Positions 58,020 through 64,000 of a stretch of DNA of 64,000 nucleotides are shown here, piece by piece. The notes under the pieces were generated by a model. The model saw nothing but the letters and a program-made list of their open reading frames with translations, did no database searches and was not told the origin of the DNA. The stretch comes from Colletes latitarsis. Lineage: Eukaryota; Arthropoda; Insecta; Hymenoptera; Colletidae. The DNA lies in assembly GCF_051014445.1 (NCBI RefSeq), contig NW_027488370.1, forward strand, positions 14,694,001 through 14,758,000, in the 5' to 3' direction. Both the position numbers and the translations under genes were made by a program. Position 1 is the stretch's first letter. Each line of letters begins with the position of its first letter.

Positions 58020-61000
58020 TATGCGAAAGAATGAGCCTGATGTGGGCAAATCCCAGACCTAACCTAGACCTAACATGAATTATTCTCCAAAATATTGATC
58101 GAAACCAGGTTTAATTGACTGTTTCAGTGTGGTCCCACATTACTACGTGATCCAAACCAGAAATAACCCAGGATCCGTTCAACAAGTATGTGAAGAATGC
58201 GAAAGTATGAGTCTGATGAGTGAAAATCCCAGGCCTAACCTAGACCTAACATGCGTTATCCTCTAAAATATTGATCCAAACCAGGTTTAATGGACTGTTT
58301 CAGCGTGGTACCACACTACTACGTGATCCAAACCAGAAAAAACCCAGGATCTGTTCAACAAGTATGTGAAAAACGCGAAAGTATGAGCCTGATGAGGGCA
58401 AATCCCAGACATATCCCAGACATAACTTGCGTTGTCCTCTAAGATATTGATGGAAACCAGGTTTAATTGACTATTTCAGTGTTGTACTTCATTGCTACGT
58501 GATGCAATCCAGAAGAAGCCCAGGATCTAGCCATCAAGTATGAGAAATATGCGAAAGAATGAGCCTGATGAGAGCAAATCCCAGACCTGACCTAGACCTA
58601 ACATGAATTATTCTCTAAAATATTGATCGAAACCTGGTTTCATTGACTGTTTCAGTGTGGTACCACACTACTACGTGATCCAAACCAGGAAAAACCCAGG
58701 ATCTGTTCAACAAGTATGTGAAAAACGCGAAAGTATGAGCCTGATGATGGCAAATCCCAGACATATCCCAGACCTAACTTGCGTTGTCCTCTAAGATATT
58801 GATGGAAACCAGGTTTAATTGACTGTTTCAGTGTTGTACTTCATTACTACGTGATGCAATCCAGAAAAAGCCCAGGATCTAGCCATCAAGTATGAGAAAT
58901 ATGCGAAAGAATGAGCCTGATGAGAGCAAATCCCAGACCTAACCTAGACCTAACATGAATTATTCTCTAAAATATTGATCGAAACCAGGTTTAATTGACT
59001 GTTTCAGTGTGGTCCCACATTACTACGTGATCCAAACCAGAAAAAACCCAGGATCCGTTCAACAAGAATGTGAAGAATGCGAAGTTATGAGTCCGATGAG
59101 TGAAAATCCCAGGCCTAAACTAGACCTAACATGCGTTATCCTCAAAAATATTGATCGAAACCTGGTTTAATCGACTGTTTCAGAGTGGTACCACATTACT
59201 ATGTGATCCAAACCAGAAAATAACCCAGGATCCGTTCAACAAGTATGTTAAAACTGCGACAGTATGACCCTGATGACGGCAAATCCCAGGCCTAACCTAG
59301 ACCTAACATGCGTTGTCCTCTAGGATATTGATGGAAACCAGGTTTAATTGACTGTTTCTGTGTTGCACTTCATTACTACGTGATGCAATCCAGAAACACC
59401 CCAGGATCTAGCCATGAAGTATGTGAAATATGCGAAAGTATGAGCCTGATGAGGGCAAATCCTAGACCTAACCCAAACCTAACATGCGTTATCCTCTAAA
59501 ATATTTATCAAGAGCAGGTTTAATTGAATGTTTCAGTGTGGTACCACATTACTACGCGAACCAAACCAGAAAAAACCCAGGATCCGTTCAACAAGTATGT
59601 GAAGAATGCGAAAGTATGAGTCTGATCAGTGAAAATCTCAGGCCTTACCTAGACCTAACTTGCGTTGTCCTCTAAAATATTGTTGGAAACCAGGTTTCAT
59701 TGACTGTTTCAGTGTGGTACCACACTACTTCGTGATCCAAACCAGAGAAAGCCCAGGATCTGTTCAAGAAGTATGTGAAAAACGCTAAACTGTGAGCCTG
59801 ATGAGGGCAAATCTTAGACCTAACCCAGACCTAAGATGCGTTATCCTCTAAAATATTTATCCAGACCAGGTTTCATTGAATGTTTCAGTGTGGTACCACT
59901 TTACTACCTGATACAATCCAGAAACAGCCCAGGATCTAGCCATGAAGTATGAGAAATATCCTAACATGCGTTATCCTCTAAAATATTTATCAAGAAAAGG
60001 TTTCATTGAATGTTTGAGTGTGGTACCACATTACTACGTGAACCAAACCAGAAAAAACCCAGGATCCGTTCAACAAGTATGTTAAAACTGCCACAGTATG
60101 ACTCTGATGAGGGCAAATCCCAGGCCTAACGTAGACCTAACATGCGTTGTCCTCTAGAATATTGATGGAAACCAGGTTTCATTGACTGTTTCAGTGTTGC
60201 ACTTCATTACTACAGAATGCAATCCAGAAAAAGCCCAGGATCTAGCCATCAAGTATGAGAAATATGCGAAAGAATGAGCCTGATGAGAGCAAATCCCAGA
60301 CCTAACCTAGACCTAACATGAATTATTCTCTAAAATATTGATCGAAGCCAGGTTTAATTGACTGTTTCAGCGTGGTACCACATTACTACGTGATACAATC
60401 CAGAAACAGCCCAGGATCTAGCCATGAAGTATGAGAAATATGCGAAAGAATGAGCCTGATGAGAGCAAATCCCAGACCTAACCTAGACCTAACATGAATT
60501 ATTCTCTAAAATATTGATCGAAACCAGGTTTAATTGACTGTTTCAGCGTGGTACCACATTACTACGTGACGCAACCCAGAAAAAGCCCAGGATCTAGCCA
60601 TCAAGTATGAGAAATATGCGAAAGAATGAGCCTGATGAGAGCAAATCCCAGACCTAACCTAGACCTAACATGCGTTATCCTCTAAAATATTGAGCGAAAC
60701 CAGGTTTAATGGACTGTTTCAGTGACGTACCACACTACTTCGTGATCCAAACCAGAAAAAGCCCAGGATCTGTTCAACAAGTATGTGGAAAACGCTAAAC
60801 TGTGAGCCTGAAGAGGGCAAATGTTAGACCTAACCCAGACATAAGATGCGTTATCCTCTAAAATATTTATCCAGACCAGGTTTCATTGAATGTTTCAGTG
60901 TGGTACCTCTTTACTACGTGATCCAATCCAGAAATAGCCCAGAATCTAGCCATGAAGTATGAGAAATATGCGAAAGTAAGAGCCTGATGAGGGCAAATCC

Positions 61001-64000
61001 TAGACCTATCCCAGACCTAACTTGCGTTATCCTCTAAAATATTGATCGAAACCAGGTTTAATTGACTGTTTCAGCGTGGTACCTCATTACTACGTGATCC
61101 AATCCAGAAACAGCCCAGGATCTAGCCATGAAGTATGAGAAATATGCGAAAGTATGAGCCTGATGAGGGCAAATCCTAGACCTAACCCAGACCTAACATG
61201 CGTTATCCTCTAAAATATTTATCAAGATCAGGTTTAATTGATTGTATCAGTGTGGTCCCACATTACTACGTGATCCAAACCAGAAAAAACCCAGGATCTG
61301 TTCAACATGTATGAGAAATATGCGAAAGAATGAGCCTGATGAGAGCAAATCCCAGACCTAAGTTAGACCTAACATGAATTATTCTCTAAAATATTGATCG
61401 AAACCAGGTTTACTTGACTGTTTCAGTGTGGTCCCACATTACTACGTGATCCATACCAGAAAAAACCCAGGATCTGTTCAACAAGTATGTGAAAAACGCG
61501 AAAGTATGAGTCTGATGAGGTCAAATCCCAGACCTATCCCAGACTTAACTTGCGTTATCCTCTGAAATATTGATCGAAACCAGGCTTAATCGACTGTTTC
61601 AGCGTGGTGCCACATTACTACGTGATACAATCCAGAATCAGCCCAGGATCTAGCCATGAAGTATGAGAAATATGCGAAAGTATGAGCCTGATGAGGGCAA
61701 ATCCTAGACCTAACCCAAACCTAACATGCGTTATCCTCTAAAATATTTATCAAGACCAGGTTTAATTGAATGTTTCAGTGTGGTACCACATTACTACGTG
61801 ATCCAAACCAGAAAAAACCCAGGATCTGTTCAACATGTATGAGAAATATACGAAAGAATGAGCCTGATGTGGGCAAATCCCAGACCTAACCTAGACCTAA
61901 CATGAATTATTCGTTAAAATATTGATCGAAACCAGGTTTTATTGACTGTTTCAGTGTGGTCCCACATTACTACGTGATCCAAACCAGAAATAACCCAGGA
62001 TCCGTTCAACAAGTATGTGAAGAATGCGAAAGTATGAGTCTGATGAGTGAAAATCCCAGGCCTAACCTAGACCTAACATGCGTTATCCTCTAAAATATTG
62101 ATCCAAACCAGGTTTAATGGACTGTTTCAGCGTGGTACCACACTACTACGTGATCCAAACCAGAAAAAACCCAGGATCTGTTCAACAAGTATGTGAAAAA
62201 CGCGAAAGTATGTGCCTGATGAGGGCAAATCCCAGACATATCCCAGACATAACTTGCGTTGTCCTCTAAGATATTGATGGAAACCAGGTTTAATTGACTG
62301 TTTCAGTGTTGTACTTCATTACTACGTGATGCAATCCAGAAGAAGCCCAGGATCTAGCCATCAAGTATGAGAAATATGCGAAAGAATGAGCCTGATGAGA
62401 GCAAATCCCAGACCTAACCTAGACCTAACATGAATTATTCTCTAAAATATTGATCGAAACCAGGTTTAATTGACTGTTTCAGCGTGGTACCACATTACTA
62501 CGTGATACAATCCAGAAACAGCCCAGGATCTAGCCATGAAGTATGAGAAATATGCGAAAGAATGAGCCTGATGAGAGCAAATCCCAGACCTAACATGAAT
62601 TATTATCTAAAATATTGATCGAAACCTGGTTTAATTGACTGTTTCAGTGTGGTCCCACATTACTACGTGATCCAAACCAGAAAAAACCCAGGATCCGTTC
62701 AACAAGAATGTGAAGAATGCGAAGTTATGAGTCCGATGAGTGAAAATCCCAGGCCTAAACTAGACCTAACATGCGTTATCCTCAAAAATATTGATCGAAA
62801 CCTGGTTTAATCGACTGTTTCAGTGTGGTACCACATTACTATGTGATCCAAACCAGAAAATAACCCAGGATCTGTTCAACAAGTATGTGAAAAACGCGAA
62901 AGTATGAGTCTGATGAGGTCAAATCCCAGACCTATCCCAGACTTAACTTGTGTTATCCTCTAAAATATTGATCGAAACCAGGTTTAATCGACTGTTTCAG
63001 CGTGGTACCACATTACTACGTGATACAATCCAGAAACACCCCAGGATCTAGCCATGAAGTATGTGAAATATGCGAAAGTATGAGCCTGATGAGGGCAAAT
63101 CCTAGACCTAACCCAAACCTAACATGCGTTATCCTCTAAAATATTTATCAAGACCAGGTTTAATTGAATGTTTCAGTGTGGTACCACATTACTACGCGAA
63201 CCAAACCAGAAAAAACCCAGGATCCGTTCAACAAGTATGTGAAGAATGCGAAAGTATGAGTCTGATCAGTGAAAATCTCAGGCCTTACCTAGACCTAACT
63301 TGCGTTGTCCTCTAAAATAATGTTGGAAACCAGGTTTCATTGACTGTTTCAGTGTGGTACCACACTACTTCGTGATCCAAACCAGAGAAAGCCCAGGATC
63401 TGTTCAAGAAGTATGTGAAAAACGCTAAACTGTGAGCCTGATGAGGGCAAATCTTAGACCTAACCCAGACCTAAGATGCGTTATCCTCTAAAATATTTAT
63501 CCAGAGCAGGTTTCATTGAATGTTTCAGTGTGGTACCACTTTACTACCTGATACAATCCAGAGACAGCCCAGGATCTAGCCATGAAGTATGAGAAATATG
63601 CGAAAGTATGAGCCTGATGAGGGCCAAACCTCAGACCTAACCCAAACCTAACACGCGTTATCCTCTAAAATATTTATCAAGAAAAGGTTTAATTGAATGT
63701 TTCAGTGCGGTACCACATTACTACGTGAACCAAACCAGAAAAAACCCAGGATCCGTTCAACAAGTATGTTAAAACTGCCACAGTATGACTCTGATGAGGG
63801 CAAATCCCAGGCCTAACCTAGACCTAACATGCGTTGTCCTCTAGAATATTGATGGAAACCAGGTTTCATTGACTGTTTCAGTGTGGTACTACATTACTAC
63901 GTGACGCAATCCAGAAAAAGCCCAGGATCTAGCCATCAAGTATGAGAAATATGCGAAAGAATGAGCCTGATGAGAGCAAATCCCAGACCTAACCTAGACC
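58020..64000. repeat. Segmental duplication near right end
   Basis: 58.02-60.3 kb recurs at 61.85-64.0 kb and may extend beyond the window. The offset is 3827 bp at the left (tgtggtcccacat at 58128 and 61955) and 3640 bp further right (59484 and 63124). The difference of 187 bp equals one monomer plus one 11-bp unit; the right copy indeed lacks one 11-bp unit at about 62587. A 47-bp deletion at about 59958 distinguishes the left copy. Confidence 0.82.
62584..62596. repeat. Monomer with a single telomere-like unit
   Basis: The text cccagacctaacatgaatt replaces the usual cccagacctaacctagacc plus taacatgaatt, which is the loss of exactly 11 bp. It indicates that the 11-mer is a slippage or exchange unit inside the monomer. 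Confidence 0.8.

Larger units (their letters stand above)
51701..64000. repeat. 176-bp satellite array, block 5
   Basis: About 70 monomers reaching the window's right end, so the array continues outside. Local subfamilies have aggatccgttcaacaagtatg with gtctgatgacggaaaatc (53-57 kb) and gatgcaatccagaagaagcc with catgaattattctctaaa (58-64 kb). A 47-bp internal deletion shortens the monomer at about 59958. No gene is seen. Confidence 0.97.

Noticed and set aside
1..64000. Many ORFs of 60-120 codons in the satellite, such as those at 17011-17358 and 22096-22287, with a shared MRYPLKY...CFSVVPHYYVIQTRKN pattern
   Set aside because: They are readthroughs of the tandem monomer. A 176-bp period shifts the frame each copy, they begin and end at the same monomer points, and there is no sign of coding constraint.
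1..64000. CENP-B box in the satellite
   Set aside because: No segment fits the NTTCGNNNNANNCGGGN pattern. The ttcgaaaccagg and acccgggatctg variants match only partly, so there is no support for a centromeric role from this.
1..64000. A true telomere tract
   Set aside because: The telomere-like unit occurs as one to three copies per monomer. There is no uninterrupted run, so this is not a chromosome end itself.

Overview
This window is eukaryotic repetitive chromatin and contains no host gene that I can recognise. About 54 kb of the 64 kb is one tandem satellite with a monomer of about 176 bp (roughly 300 copies), all in the same orientation. It is interrupted by four retrotransposon insertions. 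The transposon types, and an 11-bp motif inside every monomer that looks like a derived insect telomere repeat, suggest an insect, most plausibly a hymenopteran. That host assignment is inference.

Layout: satellite 1-6959; a 3185-bp LTR retrotransposon (Ty3/gypsy type, gag-only, internally deleted) on the + strand at 6960-10144; satellite 10145-28780; a full-length, GC-rich non-LTR retrotransposon of the R1/TRAS/SART type on the - strand at 28781-34757; satellite 34758-47602; a 5'-truncated 3'-end copy of the same LINE family on the + strand at 47603-47877; satellite 47878-51423; a duplicate of that truncated copy at 51424-51700; satellite 51701-64000. Within the satellite there are many local segmental duplications of whole numbers of monomers (3 to 22). 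One of them, of about 3.7-4.1 kb, carried the truncated LINE with it.

How the parts relate: each monomer carries two head-to-tail 11-bp units of the type CCCAGACCTAA (other strand TTAGGTCTGGG). Monomers with one or three units also occur, so the 11-mer behaves as a unit of its own. The LINE belongs to the clade whose best-known members insert into insect telomeric TTAGG repeats, and both independent LINE insertion sites here lie in this motif, in opposite orientations. The most interesting reading is a telomere-associated satellite that has captured telomere-like units and so became a landing site for a telomere-targeting type of retrotransposon. The LTR element instead sits in the AATATT part of a monomer. 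Its two LTRs differ at one position in 312 by eye, so its insertion is recent.

The LINE ORF2 is interrupted by one extra base in a run of eight C, and ORF1 may be affected at a run of seven. Both could be real mutations or assembly homopolymer errors. The ORFs of 60-120 codons that fall in the satellite are chance readthroughs of the repeat, not genes.
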